From contig NZ_JAGIYZ010000023.1 in NCBI RefSeq assembly GCF_017813355.1, positions 1 through 64,000 on the forward strand: DNA of 64,000 bases, given 5' to 3'. Origin of the DNA: Roseomonas nitratireducens. GTDB lineage: Bacteria; Pseudomonadota; Alphaproteobacteria; Acetobacterales; Acetobacteraceae. The stretch's first letter is position 1, and each line of letters starts with the position of its first letter. Positions 63,980 to 64,000 of the stretch are shown piece after piece. The notes beneath the pieces are model-generated. The model was given only the letters and a program-made list of their open reading frames with translations, was not told the DNA's origin and ran no database searches. A program made the translations under genes and the position numbers.

Positions 63980-64000
63980 CGCGGGGACAGGGCAGGGGAG

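Overview
The window is one contiguous piece of a very G+C-rich bacterial chromosome. The Tol-Pal cluster followed by tilS-ftsH, the serC-serA and hisZ-purA pairs, a homospermidine synthase, a complete tripartite tricarboxylate transporter (TctBAC) and several palindromic intergenic elements all suit an alphaproteobacterium. My best guess is an Acetobacteraceae member of the Roseomonas type. That placement is inference from gene content and repeat style; no rRNA or other marker gene lies here. I saw no tRNA, rRNA, CRISPR array, prophage or insertion sequence.

Layout. 1-15 kb is housekeeping: the end of tolA, then tolB, pal, cpoB (cell-envelope Tol-Pal system), tilS, ftsH, folP, glmM, thiD, a DUF1217 protein, serC-serA, a 47-residue membrane protein and speE. 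15-20 kb holds hisZ, purA, an ABC-F ATPase and a VOC protein. 20-30 kb is metabolic: a KstD-like flavoprotein, an O-antigen-ligase-like membrane protein, a class III aminotransferase, a BisC-type molybdoenzyme, a PhoX-type phosphatase and two small unknown proteins. 30-35 kb on the minus strand is one tightly overlapping unit: pyrE, a peptide-type solute-binding protein, a VOC protein and two permeases. 34.7-38.6 kb has an ELM1-family protein, a secreted protein, an AidB-like acyl-CoA dehydrogenase and a short glycosyltransferase. 38.5-42.6 kb is a polyamine block: agmatinase family, ornithine decarboxylase, homospermidine synthase. 42.7-47.7 kb has a class I aminotransferase, an AtzG/AtzE-like small-subunit/amidase pair, an RMD1-like membrane protein and a GSA-aminomutase-like enzyme. 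47.8-53 kb has a B12-dependent ribonucleotide reductase, an unknown 105-residue protein coupled to a radical SAM enzyme, a sterol-desaturase-family enzyme and a HupE/UreJ protein. 53-64 kb has a GMC oxidoreductase/TauD/LysR/MFS unit, a MaoC protein, a UPF0173 hydrolase, the TctBAC transporter and a divergent ThDP enzyme.

How the genes work together. Polyamine genes appear twice (speE near 14 kb; speB-odc-hss near 40 kb). They would support putrescine and homospermidine synthesis; no S-adenosylmethionine decarboxylase is present here. serC and serA form the serine branch. The transporters (peptide ABC permeases without an ATPase, Tct, MFS) and the many oxidoreductases and aminotransferases point to a versatile soil or water heterotroph.

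The least explained items are the radical SAM/105-residue pair, the 480-base structured leader before odc, a hairpin repeat family with near-identical copies at 9.6 and 59 kb, two FNR/FixK-like palindromes, and the Asp-to-His change in the TilS PP-loop motif. I found no clear defence system or large novel cluster.
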